This document shows positions 1-7,933 of a stretch of 39,330 bases of DNA, one piece after another. The notes beneath the pieces were generated by a model. It did not search any database and was not told the origin of the DNA. It saw only the letters and a list, made by a program, of their open reading frames with translations. How positions within the stretch are numbered: the stretch's first letter is position 1; every line of letters begins with the position of its first letter. This stretch comes from a virus: IMG/VR virus record IMGVR_UViG_3300028843_000062, positions 1-39,330 of that record; one strand, given 5' to 3'. A program made the translations under genes and the position numbers.

Positions 1-380
1 TAGGACTCACCGTTGTACGCCACTACGTCTTTAGGCACATACGCCACCCCAGTTACCCAGCTTGGGAAGTTATCCACCCACGGCTTACCAGAGGCTGTTT
101 GTGGAGCCTGCTGTATTTCAAGCTGTGCATCGAGTTGGGATTCGAGTGCGTCTGTATCAAGTATCCTGTTGAGGGCGTCCAGTGTGTCCTGCTCAGTGAT
201 ATCACCATAGGGTTGCGTGTACATCACATCCGTATCAGGGATTGAGTCAGCGCCGTAGGAGGAGGCTGTGAGGGATTGATCCACCTTCGTTACCGTCCAG
301 TGGATAGTACGGGCAAACTCAGCCACACCTGTCTGATCGTTAACAGTGTGATCTATTTGATTAATGGTAAACTCAAGCAT
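1..380 (-). CDS. Fibre-associated protein with possible carbohydrate-binding module (3' end outside window)
   Basis: Reading leftwards from an ATG at 380, an open frame of 126 codons runs off the window edge. The start overlaps the last 8 bases of the tail fibre gene (ATGCTTGA), so the two are translationally coupled. The N-terminal part (MLEFTINQIDHTV..., then FARTIHWTVTKVD) resembles small beta-rich proteins often found next to phage fibre genes. The last visible stretch (WVDNFPSWVTGVAYVPKDVV, then AYNGES) has the spacing of aromatic residues seen in chitin/carbohydrate-binding modules of the CBM5/12 type (W..G..Y..gd.V.YNG). The role is inferred to be receptor or polysaccharide binding at the tail tip; the missing C-terminus prevents a firm call. 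Confidence 0.6.
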   Translation of the reverse strand, partial: MLEFTINQIDHTVNDQTGVAEFARTIHWTVTKVDQSLTASSYGADSIPDTDVMYTQPYGDITEQDTLDALNRILDTDALESQLDAQLEIQQAPQTASGKPWVDNFPSWVTGVAYVPKDVVAYNGES

Positions 381-3300
381 TCTCCAACTCCTCAATTCGT
401 TGTGTCAATTCTTGTACTGATTTAACCAGCAACGCGATTAGTGGGAGGCTCCGCATACCATATCTATCCTCCTCCTTATTATGCACAACAGCTTTCGGGA
501 ACACTTGTACTAGTTGCTGTGCGTTAAAACTAACATCCTCAGTGCCATCACAGCAGGCTCCGGGTATGTCCCAAGTGAAGTCAATGATGTCTATGCTGTT
601 TAAATCAGCAAGTCCATAGCTTGTTGGACGGATATCTTTTTTAAGTCTGATGTCAGAGCCGGGCGTTGCTATCACCCCAGCTATTGTCCCTACAAGATCA
701 GCACCATTATCTACTGGATAGCTACCTATAGATATTGTCTTATTTAGCATCAATGCGACGTCAAGTGCGTTGTTTGTTGTACCTATAAACACCTTACCAG
801 CGTTGTATATACCACCCGTGATGTTTGACCACTTACTATCGGGGACTAATTTAACTCCATTCTCATAGAATCCATTCAGTGCGTTTACTGTGCCTGCACC
901 AGTGGAGGTTGTGAGGCCTACTTCTAGGCAACCATCGGTAACCATCCGCATGCGTAGCGTGTTATTGGGGTAAAAATCTATAGCGGTAGCTGTTGTCTGT
1001 ACCCGCATAGCACCAGCTACCGTCCCAACGTAGGACAATCTTCCTGTACTGCCGTGGAACTCCGTTAGCACTGTTGGCGTGGGGCTACCTGCCGCCTCTA
1101 TCTTAATTCGCGCATCTGCTGCATCAGTCCGTATATGAAGCGGGTAATCAGGACTTGTAGTGCCTATCCCTACATTACCTGCACTATCTATACGCATACT
1201 CTCTGCGCCATCCACGCTAAATTTAATAACCCCCGCCCCAACCTTAAAAATGCTTAACGCAGAAGCCCCTTCTGAGTATATATAATCCGTAGCAAGATCC
1301 TGAATAAGCAGGAGTCGCCCTTCAGGATTGTCGGTGTGTTTCACTGCCATAGCAGCCCAACTGCCGCCAGAAGATTCCACATATAATGCCGGAATGTATG
1401 TGCCTTTGTTATATAGAGTTAATACTGAATTTGGCGCTGGAGTAGTCCCGTTTATAATGACACTTCCAGCACTGTCTATACGCATACGCTCAGAGCCTGC
1501 GTTATTCTGGAATAGCATAGTCTGCCCACGTAGCGTTAAATCAACAGTGCTTGCAGGCTTAAACACCCCAACCTGAAAGTCATTAACCCCGTTGAGCCAG
1601 ACACCGCCATCACTTATCCATGTGCCGTTGTTTATTATTGCTTGGCCACTAACGTGTAGCGAGACACTGGGGGTTGTAATACCTATCCCTACATTACCAG
1701 CACTGTTTATACGCATACGCTCTGGCGGGAAAGACGTACTTGCTGGCCCTGTGAGGAAGCTCATAACACCATCTTGAAAATGTAGAGCCGTGGCCCCTAG
1801 TGTCGGATCTTCAACTGTAATCACGTCTAAAGGATCTCTGTACACGTTATGCGTTATATACATGCGTGCAGTATCGAGTGAGGTTATAGGCGTTATGTGT
1901 AATCTTGGGATAGCATTAGAGCCGAAAGTTGCAAAACTACCTGCTCCATCTCTCTTTACTACCAACTTTCCATCTTCGGGACTTGAAGTACCTATCCCTA
2001 CATTACCCCCCGAGTAATTAATACCTCCAGTAGCGTCATCCCACTTACCGCCTGTAACTTTAACCCCGTTTTCATAGAAACCATTAAGTGCGTTTACAGT
2101 GCCTGCACCTGAAGATATGGTTGTGCCTACCTCTAGGCAACCGTTGGCGGCTAGGCGCATGTACTCGGTAGCACCAGCAGTACCCGTTAAATTACTATCT
2201 GCACCAAACATCCACCTGTAGTATCCGCCGGTGGTCGTCAGCACTGACGAGAGTGAAGATTCGCCTGAAAATACTGCGTTTGCTGAGAGTGCGAGATCGC
2301 TGGCCACAGCAGCTGAGTGGGTGGCTATAAGGACTCCAGCAGAGCCATCTGAGTGCTTGCCAACGTACAGCGAGGCAGAGAGATTATCAACCCCAATACC
2401 CACTCTGCCACCGCTATAGTTAATGCCCTCAGTAGCGTCGTCCCACTTACTGCTAGCTAACTTTACACCATTCTCGTAGAATCCATTCAGTGCGTTTACA
2501 GTGCCTGCACCAGTGGAGGTAGTTAGGCCTACTGCGAGACAACTATCACTAGTGTTTCGCATGGTTTCTGCACTGTTGCTAAAAAACTGCATCGCGTCTA
2601 ACGAATGGCTGTATTGGACGCGCCCTACAGACTTACTATCTCTGTCTGCAAAATACAGCGAGCCAGAGCCTGCGCTAGACGAAGCAATAATAACCTGAGA
2701 ACCACCCGTACTGCCGTTATCCCGCTCAAACAGAGCCACGTCTGCTGGGCCCTGCGTCCATGCGGGGGTATCCGTCCTCTCTAACCTAACGTCCAGCTTT
2801 GCGAATGGATCGGTTGCACCAACCCCAACATCGCCACCCGAATAATTAATACCACCCGTGGCATCGTCCCACTTGCTACCACCCGCACTAAACGCTTTGT
2901 TAATCCAGTCAGCACCGTCATAGGTTAGAACATCGTCCAGTACGGGACCAGCAATGATTACGTCACTGTGGCTCGGGAGTGTATGACTTTCGGCATGGTG
3001 TTGATCTGGGGTTACGTCTACAAGACCATCATGTGAAAGTGTAGAAGTGTAGCGTATAAATAAAGTAACTCTCTGGTTGTTGGATAGTGGTGGCCCAACT
3101 TCATCAAAGAACACCACAGGAACATGCCAGACGTCAGCTACTAATGTAGGAACACCTGTAACATCGTAACTGCGGTGTGTTGTAGTCGCATCTGGGTCAT
3201 GTATATTTAGCCAATCGCCTTTATCTAGATTCTCAAGGAATAGTGTCTTATCGTCCCCATGGTTATCCTCTTCATTTATGTACACTATAGTAACAAGTGA

Positions 3301-4416
3301 CGCATCAGCATCATTACCTGCTAGTCTACCTGGTGCTGGAGTAGCTGTAGGATTAACTATGCGATAGTCAAAGGCTACAATACCTAAAGCCGAAGCTGAC
3401 TGCTTGGGCACCCACTTTAATAATGTAGCGTCCCAGCCTAATCTGTCATTGTTTAATGGCAATTCTGTCGTAGTATCAACATCAGTGTGGCTATCAATAT
3501 TGTGTAACTGAGGGTGGTGGTCATCCGCAGTCTGGCCTGTAGTATCTGCATGAGCATGAGTATGAGCACTTGGCGGAAATGTAGGTGGTATATTTAGATG
3601 ATCAGGGCCGTCCCATTCGTGGGCCTGATTGTGGTGCTGATCTGGGGTTACGCCTAGTAAATCATCGTGCTCAGACGCACCATCTGCTGGCTTATCTAGT
3701 AAATCGTTATAACTAACTTGCCCACTACCGTCTACACCGTCATGAGCGTGTGAATTAGGTGGAAATGTAGGCGGTATATTTAAGTGATCGGGACCATCCC
3801 ATTCGTGGGCCTGATTGTGGTGCTGATCTGGGGTTACATCCACAAGAGCTTCATGTTGCGTAGTAGACAGAGGTAAGTAGTCTTCTGCTTTTGTTTGATA
3901 CGTACCATTAAGCCCGATTAATACAGGCTTAGGGCCAGACCATAAATACGTCTTACCATCTTGGTTGTCAAAGATAACTATATGATTCTGTAGCACACTT
4001 AACGTAGACCCAATAGCATATGGATGGCCAGACCAATCCATTGCATTAACGTCTTGTTCTATTGTATTACCTGGAGTGTTAGTGGCTGAAGCAGAATACT
4101 CAACTATGATTTCAACTAACAGCCAACGCCCAGCATCGGTTATTGAGATATTATTAGGCTTAATAACTGAGATGTCGTCTGGTGTAGCTAGGGACAATTC
4201 GTCATACCAGTACTCAGAGGCATCACCTGGCTGGTGCAACTGAATTCTAAGGTACCTAGTGATGTCTAAATCTTTTATCTCATCAACAGTTCTAAATATA
4301 AAAGCTAATTCTATCTTGTGCTCTTCGCCAACAAATAGCCCTCTTTGTTGTACAACTGTGCCTTTACCTAATGCTAGGTCGCGGTGTACAGCTAATACTT
4401 TATGTATTAATAGCAT
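373..4416 (-). CDS. Tail fibre/tail spike with C-terminal S74 intramolecular chaperone
   Basis: A 1347-residue fibre protein. Residues about 1-110 match the upstream 127-residue protein (FIFRTVDEI, then AGRWLLVE), so this is probably the particle-binding base. Residues about 190-360 are His-rich with HxH clusters and a duplicated block (TPDQHHNQAHEWDGPDHL). The middle is built of modules ending in GNVGIGTTSP-like and KWDDATGGINYSGG motifs, the usual pattern in S74 fibres. The C-terminal 95 residues begin with GSDIRLKKDI, the signature of a Peptidase_S74 domain, and end in a coiled coil (VKSVQELTQRIEELE). In that family the domain guides trimerisation and then cuts itself off just before the Ser. 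The start at 4416 has a weak AGAG site 7 bases upstream and lies inside the previous gene's 3' end. Confidence 0.9.
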   Translation of the reverse strand: MLLIHKVLAVHRDLALGKGTVVQQRGLFVGEEHKIELAFIFRTVDEIKDLDITRYLRIQLHQPGDASEYWYDELSLATPDDISVIKPNNISITDAGRWLLVEIIVEYSASATNTPGNTIEQDVNAMDWSGHPYAIGSTLSVLQNHIVIFDNQDGKTYLWSGPKPVLIGLNGTYQTKAEDYLPLSTTQHEALVDVTPDQHHNQAHEWDGPDHLNIPPTFPPNSHAHDGVDGSGQVSYNDLLDKPADGASEHDDLLGVTPDQHHNQAHEWDGPDHLNIPPTFPPSAHTHAHADTTGQTADDHHPQLHNIDSHTDVDTTTELPLNNDRLGWDATLLKWVPKQSASALGIVAFDYRIVNPTATPAPGRLAGNDADASLVTIVYINEEDNHGDDKTLFLENLDKGDWLNIHDPDATTTHRSYDVTGVPTLVADVWHVPVVFFDEVGPPLSNNQRVTLFIRYTSTLSHDGLVDVTPDQHHAESHTLPSHSDVIIAGPVLDDVLTYDGADWINKAFSAGGSKWDDATGGINYSGGDVGVGATDPFAKLDVRLERTDTPAWTQGPADVALFERDNGSTGGSQVIIASSSAGSGSLYFADRDSKSVGRVQYSHSLDAMQFFSNSAETMRNTSDSCLAVGLTTSTGAGTVNALNGFYENGVKLASSKWDDATEGINYSGGRVGIGVDNLSASLYVGKHSDGSAGVLIATHSAAVASDLALSANAVFSGESSLSSVLTTTGGYYRWMFGADSNLTGTAGATEYMRLAANGCLEVGTTISSGAGTVNALNGFYENGVKVTGGKWDDATGGINYSGGNVGIGTSSPEDGKLVVKRDGAGSFATFGSNAIPRLHITPITSLDTARMYITHNVYRDPLDVITVEDPTLGATALHFQDGVMSFLTGPASTSFPPERMRINSAGNVGIGITTPSVSLHVSGQAIINNGTWISDGGVWLNGVNDFQVGVFKPASTVDLTLRGQTMLFQNNAGSERMRIDSAGSVIINGTTPAPNSVLTLYNKGTYIPALYVESSGGSWAAMAVKHTDNPEGRLLLIQDLATDYIYSEGASALSIFKVGAGVIKFSVDGAESMRIDSAGNVGIGTTSPDYPLHIRTDAADARIKIEAAGSPTPTVLTEFHGSTGRLSYVGTVAGAMRVQTTATAIDFYPNNTLRMRMVTDGCLEVGLTTSTGAGTVNALNGFYENGVKLVPDSKWSNITGGIYNAGKVFIGTTNNALDVALMLNKTISIGSYPVDNGADLVGTIAGVIATPGSDIRLKKDIRPTSYGLADLNSIDIIDFTWDIPGACCDGTEDVSFNAQQLVQVFPKAVVHNKEEDRYGMRSLPLIALLVKSVQELTQRIEELENA
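849..2545 (-). repeat. Three diverged 83-bp repeats inside the tail fibre gene
   Basis: Three copies, near 849-931, 2061-2143 and 2461-2545, encode the same module: TSTGAGTVNALNGFYENGVK and close variants. Shorter repeats encoding KWDDATGGINYSGG lie next to them near 2009, 2411 and 2837. They are recognisable at the DNA level but have diverged by scattered substitutions. Such repeats are typical substrates for module gain, loss or exchange in fibre genes. Confidence 0.75.
3572..3837 (-). repeat. Direct repeat of about 80 bp encoding a His-rich fibre block
   Basis: The segments 3572-3651 and 3758-3837 are about 80 bp each and match at nearly all positions. Both encode TPDQHHNQAHEWDGPDHL followed by NIPPTFPP. 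A shorter third echo of the same unit, ending in DVTPDQHH, is near 2990-3025. The repeat gives the fibre two copies of a His-rich segment. Confidence 0.8.
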
Positions 4417-4783
4417 CCTGCAACTCTTTAATTAGTTTACGAGCTTCATGATCTACGTGCTCAACTAGCAACCACCTACCTGCTCTTGTAACTGTATAAG
4501 GTTTTAATACTGTATTATTGTTGGGCACTGCCTCTGACGTCTCATTATACCAGTACTCACGTAATGGGCCTTCTTGGTGTAACCCGACTCTAGCATAACG
4601 GGCTGTATCTAAGTGCTGAATCTCATCTACAGTCCTAAAGATAAACATTAGCTCGATAGACTGCTCAGTACGTATAGAGTTACCTCTGTACTGCTCTACA
4701 GTACCACGACCTAACTGTAGATCGTTATGTACGATGCGCGAGCTAGTAACAACACGCGTAACTAATGGACTATCCGATTGCAT
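4400..4783 (-). CDS. Fibre-base paralogue (short tail structural protein)
   Basis: A 127-residue protein aligning with the first 110 residues of the long fibre: GRGTVEQYRGN..., FIFRTVDEIQHLDTARYARV, REYWYNE and AGRWLLVEHVDHEARK all have counterparts there. It therefore looks like a free-standing copy of the fibre's attachment domain that arose by tandem duplication. The start chosen (ATG at 4783, MQSDSPLV) overlaps the adaptor gene by 14 bases; a longer reading from 4831 would run deep into that gene. Its own 3' end overlaps the fibre start by 17 bases. It probably sits at the tail base or joins the fibre to the adaptor. No enzymatic motif is visible. Confidence 0.65.
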   Translation of the reverse strand: MQSDSPLVTRVVTSSRIVHNDLQLGRGTVEQYRGNSIRTEQSIELMFIFRTVDEIQHLDTARYARVGLHQEGPLREYWYNETSEAVPNNNTVLKPYTVTRAGRWLLVEHVDHEARKLIKELQDAINT

Positions 4784-5585
4784 TGTAGTGAGACTCAAAG
4801 TTAGGGGCAGACACACTGTCAGTAGAAGCAAGTCTGACTATCTCATCTAGGTCACGCTGATACAAGACTAGCTCTTCATTAGCCATGCTTCTGTTTTGGG
4901 CGTCTACGTCATTACGTAAGGCCATAGCCACTACGTAATACTTTAGTGCAGTGTCAAAGCATATATCTAAGGGAGGATCTTGATCTATAGCTGTAGGTAA
5001 TGGTGGGCATTCTGTATAGTAGATAATAATAGCCTGGGCTACAGTCATGCCAGCTAACACACCGTATAGGTTATCTTTGGACTCAGCATTGATATCTGGG
5101 TCAACTATATTACCTATAACACCATACGGTTGATCTATGTCGTAACCGTCAATAGCTACTACAACACCATACGGACTATCCATTAATTCGTACATGGCAT
5201 CGTAGTCGCCAAAAGGTCTAGGGTATACCCTTAGCTCTCTGCGCTTAATCTCGTCAAAAACAACATGCGTTATATCATCTTCACTAACTGTAAACCGCCA
5301 ATCGGTCTCGCGGTTATGGTCCATCCACCCTGAGCTACGTAGTGGCAGTGGCTTCCAGTCATACGTGCAATGGCTAAGCCGTAGTATGGTGTCTGGGAGA
5401 GTGTATATCTCCTGGCCATTCTTTAACGCTATAGCTGAGCTATTCTTAAACAGTCCAGATTGAATAGCTATATCGGTTATACCCTGATTCAGGTTTCTCA
5501 ATAGCGTAGCGTCAGACCACCGCTGTTTCTCGTGATCATTAAGTGTGTCGCGAGCCCGTAAAAATATCTCAGTAATTCGACTCAT
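4770..5585 (-). CDS. Head-tail adaptor/connector protein (DUF6682-like)
   Basis: A 271-residue protein starting MSRITEIFLRARDTLND, followed by RWSDATLLRNLNQGITDIA, GQEIYTLPDTILRL and an R(E)LRVYPRP segment. This layout is typical of phage adaptor proteins that join the portal ring to a short tail (annotated DUF6682 or gp11-like adaptor). An AAAGGT site lies 6 bases before the ATG. The gene stands between the capsid genes and the fibre genes, as expected for a connector. The family assignment rests on remembered patterns, not a search. Confidence 0.65.
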   Translation of the reverse strand: MSRITEIFLRARDTLNDHEKQRWSDATLLRNLNQGITDIAIQSGLFKNSSAIALKNGQEIYTLPDTILRLSHCTYDWKPLPLRSSGWMDHNRETDWRFTVSEDDITHVVFDEIKRRELRVYPRPFGDYDAMYELMDSPYGVVVAIDGYDIDQPYGVIGNIVDPDINAESKDNLYGVLAGMTVAQAIIIYYTECPPLPTAIDQDPPLDICFDTALKYYVVAMALRNDVDAQNRSMANEELVLYQRDLDEIVRLASTDSVSAPNFESHYNAIG

Positions 5586-5601
5586 ACAAATACCTTTACG
5601 G

Positions 5602-5679
5602 CTAACGCCCTCTATGAATATCGCGAGGTGATTTTACTACTGGTGGGGCAACAGGTTTTTCTTCTTTCTTCTTTTTCAT
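5602..5679 (-). CDS. 25-residue Lys-rich small protein
   Basis: A very short gene, MKKKKEEKPVAPPVVK then SPRDIHRGR. It is supported mainly by its leader: TAGGAGATTGACATGA is identical to the leader of the neighbouring 47-residue gene, with AGGAG correctly spaced from the ATG. It begins 10 bases after that gene's stop codon begins and lies just upstream of the adaptor gene. The basic N-terminus suggests nucleic acid contact or a minor head component, but the function is unknown. Confidence 0.5.
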   Translation of the reverse strand: MKKKKEEKPVAPPVVKSPRDIHRGR

Positions 5680-5688
5680 GTCAATCTC

Positions 5689-5832
5689 CTACATGTCTGT
5701 TCGACGGCATATCTGACCACCATCTTTAGTTTTGCGACAAATCGTGCCTTCCTGCTTCTTAGCTACTTTCTTCTTGGCTTTCTTCTTGCGTGTTGCTATA
5801 GCTTCTGCTGTTGCTTTTGCAATTCCTGTCAT
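5689..5832 (-). CDS. 47-residue Lys/Ala-rich basic protein
   Basis: Starts MTGIAKATAEAIATRKKKAK, has a run of KKKVAKK, and ends GGQICRRTDM with two Cys. The ATG follows AGGAGATTGAC directly downstream of an intrinsic terminator, so translation depends on read-through or an unseen promoter. The Ala/Lys composition resembles histone-like or DNA-packing tails. It could be a minor capsid or DNA-condensing protein, but no family is recognised. Confidence 0.55.
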   Translation of the reverse strand: MTGIAKATAEAIATRKKKAKKKVAKKQEGTICRKTKDGGQICRRTDM

Positions 5833-5843
5833 GTCAATCTCCT

Positions 5844-5872
5844 AAAAAGCCTACCCTATTGCTAGGGTAGGC
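5844..5872 (-). terminator. Intrinsic terminator after the capsid genes
   Basis: On the minus strand the perfect 10-bp stem GCCTACCCTA/TAGGGTAGGC (5849-5872, loop of 4) is followed by five T's (5844-5848). It lies between the decoration-type gene and the adaptor/fibre genes. It would let capsid genes be expressed more highly than tail genes, which depend on read-through. Confidence 0.85.
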
Positions 5873-5924
5873 ATTCATTCACCAACGTTGCTATGGAGTA
5901 GCGAAGTTAGTCAAAATTTCATCC

Positions 5925-6338
5925 CTAAGGTGCAGGGACGAAATTAGTGAGTTCCCCAGTGCATTGCTCATACTCGATATATTCAATCGTGAACATTGCT
6001 ATGCCAACTGTTGATGTACCGAGTTTATCCATTGTAATAACTGGACCTGTCTGCTGGGAAATGTCGCCATTTCCTGCAACAACAGTATCAGCAGCAGAAT
6101 CAATTGCGGTAAGGGCTAGTAGCTCTGTACCACCATTGAAACCAACAGTAATAGTTGGGGTTGCGCCATCGAACGGAACGATCGTAACTAATGAACTAGC
6201 TGTAATCAGTACATTCATTGGCAGGACTGCAAGCTCGTATGCGCCAGCTGCAGCCATGTCACTCGCATTAATCTCGAGTGCCATGACGCTAACGTCACGC
6301 TTCTTGTGCTTACCTAGAGTGCGAGAAATATCAGTCAT
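5925..6338 (-). CDS. Putative capsid decoration/minor head protein
   Basis: A 137-residue protein (MTDISRTLGKHKKRD..., then ASDMAAAGAYELAVLPMNVL). It is encoded one base after the major capsid gene, with its GTAGGAG ribosome site inside the capsid stop region. The sequence is rich in Val, Thr, Ala and Gly (PFDGATPTITVGFNGG) and looks beta-stranded. A gene of this size directly downstream of an N4-gp56-like capsid gene is often a head-stabilising protein. No specific family is recognised, so the role rests on position and composition. Confidence 0.5.
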   Translation of the reverse strand: MTDISRTLGKHKKRDVSVMALEINASDMAAAGAYELAVLPMNVLITASSLVTIVPFDGATPTITVGFNGGTELLALTAIDSAADTVVAGNGDISQQTGPVITMDKLGTSTVGIAMFTIEYIEYEQCTGELTNFVPAP

Positions 6339-6339
6339 A

Positions 6340-7476
6340 TTACACTCCTACCTTGACGTCAACAACAACTACGCCGTAGTCAAGATCACTGATCTTGGCC
6401 TGCTTGTAGCTTTCGTTTTCTGCCAATAGGTTCGTTTTCTTAGTCTCCATCCAAAACTCAACAGCACTTTCGCTGGTAATGGAGAAGTCTTCAGAAGGTT
6501 GCCATTTATAGTCAGGGTGCTTACCAAACGCACATTGGACAGCACCAGAACCCATGATCACACCACGAGAGTGTAATTCAGAAGAGCCATAGTCGAAGCC
6601 TTCCTGGCCAGTCCATACAGCTGTAGTAGGATCATTGCCGGCATACTGGCGGAGCCCACACATCTCAATCTCAGAATCGTTCAGACCCCAACCTAATTGG
6701 GTACCTGCAGTGCTCCCGAAGAAGTGATCTGCTTGAACGATGAGCAAAGAGCCCAGCTTACCAATAACACCTTTTATGTTACGGTTGTTTGCACCACGAA
6801 CATCACCAGACCGGACAATAGTCTGATAGCCTGCAGTATCCTTACGGATCATAGCAGCCATAGTCGCGTCAACTACGAAAAGCCATACAGGCTCACCATT
6901 TTCCAGGCGGTAAGGGTCCAAAGGACGGCGAATGCCACCTGCGGAGAATCCCTGGCTGGTTTTGATGGTCGTTTCAATGTCGGTCAACACATCAAAGGTT
7001 AGGGTACTACCCAAGTCGATAATGTGTGATGGTGCCTGACCTAAGCCACCTTGGACGGAGTCAAAAATCGACTGGTCCTTGAAGCGGATAAAGAGGTCTG
7101 ACAACTTTGACCGTGAATCGGAGTGTTGACTGATCTGTAGATCACCAATGTCGACGGCATCAAACTCGTCTCCATTATCTACTACCAACCGGTAGCGGTC
7201 AACTGTGATTTTGTCTGAGAACTTACGCTTGGACTCACCTTCGCCATAGGCAGTTTCTTTGCCTTTCTTTGCTTTCCCAGAAATATTGCCTGAGAAGTCA
7301 AATACGACTGTGTGGCCCTCTTTCGCACTGGTGTTATTGACCTGATAAACAACTGAGTCTTTGGTCGAACCGGTCATTGGAGACCAGAATGATTTAGAAG
7401 CAGCTTGTACCAAGCCTTCACGCATCCAGCGCTTGCGTTTAAGGTCAGACGATAAGGCTACAACACCTGTAGTCAT
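6340..7476 (-). CDS. Major capsid protein, N4-gp56/DUF4043-like
   Basis: A 378-residue protein. The ATG at 7476 (MTTGVVALSSDLKRKRWMRE) is chosen over one six codons upstream because AAAGGT lies 7 bases before it. The early WMREGLVQAASKSFWSP, the segment DRYRLVVDNGDEFDAVDIGD, the later LEFD-like stretches and the C-terminal PDYKWQPSEDFSITSESAVE region fit the HK97-fold capsid families annotated N4-gp56 or DUF4043. It assembles the icosahedral head with the scaffold encoded upstream. It has its own promoter at 7540-7569 and is followed by the decoration-type gene and a terminator, consistent with high late expression. Confidence 0.85.
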   Translation of the reverse strand: MTTGVVALSSDLKRKRWMREGLVQAASKSFWSPMTGSTKDSVVYQVNNTSAKEGHTVVFDFSGNISGKAKKGKETAYGEGESKRKFSDKITVDRYRLVVDNGDEFDAVDIGDLQISQHSDSRSKLSDLFIRFKDQSIFDSVQGGLGQAPSHIIDLGSTLTFDVLTDIETTIKTSQGFSAGGIRRPLDPYRLENGEPVWLFVVDATMAAMIRKDTAGYQTIVRSGDVRGANNRNIKGVIGKLGSLLIVQADHFFGSTAGTQLGWGLNDSEIEMCGLRQYAGNDPTTAVWTGQEGFDYGSSELHSRGVIMGSGAVQCAFGKHPDYKWQPSEDFSITSESAVEFWMETKKTNLLAENESYKQAKISDLDYGVVVVDVKVGV

Positions 7477-7519
7477 GATAATTACCTTTAGCAATGTGTA
7501 TGAAGGGTTAGTTGCTTAG

Positions 7520-7553
7520 GTAATCGCGGAGTACTTAACAGTATAGCGATTAC
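7520..7553 (-). promoter_or_regulatory. Leader inverted repeat upstream of the capsid gene
   Basis: GTAATCGC (7520-7527) and GCGATTAC (7546-7553) form a perfect 8-bp inverted repeat. One arm overlaps the end of the capsid promoter spacer next to the -10 box. It may be an operator, or a 5' leader hairpin if transcription starts upstream of it. Confidence 0.45.
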
Positions 7554-7569
7554 GTCTGCTACCTGTCCA
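7540..7569 (-). promoter_or_regulatory. Sigma-70-like promoter for the major capsid gene
   Basis: On the minus strand TGGACA (7564-7569) and TATACT (7540-7545) are separated by 18 bp. Each matches the consensus at five of six positions. Transcription would begin near 7533, about 57 bases before the capsid start codon, giving the capsid gene a promoter separate from the scaffold operon. Confidence 0.6.
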
Positions 7570-7708
7570 GTATCTCATAGAGGAATACTAACAAGGTAAT
7601 TTTGGCTCATATATATAGAAATCTCTATATTTTTACCTAAATTACTTCGTAATTTTAACCTAATTAGACTGAAAAAGATACACATATTTGTCATTGATAT
7701 CAATTATG
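7570..7708. other. AT-rich intergenic segment with two small stem-loops
   Basis: Between the sponge gene and the capsid promoter lie ATATAGA/TCTATAT (7613-7630, followed by T's on the plus strand) and AAATTAC/GTAATTT (7639-7655). Both are short and AT-rich. They could weakly attenuate transcription arriving from the scaffold operon, but neither is a convincing terminator for the minus strand. No gene is seen here. Confidence 0.4.
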
Positions 7709-7933
7709 TTAAAACGACTCTGGTTGAGCTACGGCGCGTACTAGCTCCATAATACCAACTTGTAGATTAGTATTACCTATAGCAACCCAACGTTGATCAA
7801 TCGCCGCTTCTAGCTTCAACTTGCGCACAAGCTCTTTCAGTTGCTCGCCTGTGTTCTTAATTTCATTCATAAGGTCTATCTCCTGTTGTGACAGGTCACG
7901 ATAGCCCTTAATCTTCTTATGTTGATTATCCAT
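7709..7933 (-). CDS. Acb2/Tad1-type cyclic-nucleotide sponge (anti-CBASS/anti-Thoeris candidate)
   Basis: A 74-residue helical protein: KKIKGYRDLSQQEIDLMNEI near the N-terminus, then DQRWVAIGNTNLQVGIMELV and RAVAQPESF at the end. This is the pattern of the small Acb2/Tad1 hairpin-domain family (T4 Vs.4 and Pseudomonas phage Acb2). Members form oligomers that bind immune cyclic nucleotides, so CBASS effectors, and in some cases Thoeris, are not activated. Tyr11 and Lys26 fall at positions that I recall as ligand contacts in Acb2. The ATG at 7933 overlaps the stop of the Tad2-like gene (ATGGATAA), so the two are coupled. The ligand cannot be read from the sequence. Confidence 0.75.
   Translation of the reverse strand: MDNQHKKIKGYRDLSQQEIDLMNEIKNTGEQLKELVRKLKLEAAIDQRWVAIGNTNLQVGIMELVRAVAQPESF

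Noticed and set aside
5947-6429. 160-codon plus-strand open frame across the decoration and capsid genes
   Set aside because: It is the antisense of two well-supported genes, has no ribosome site, and its product is Ser/Val-rich without any recognisable pattern.
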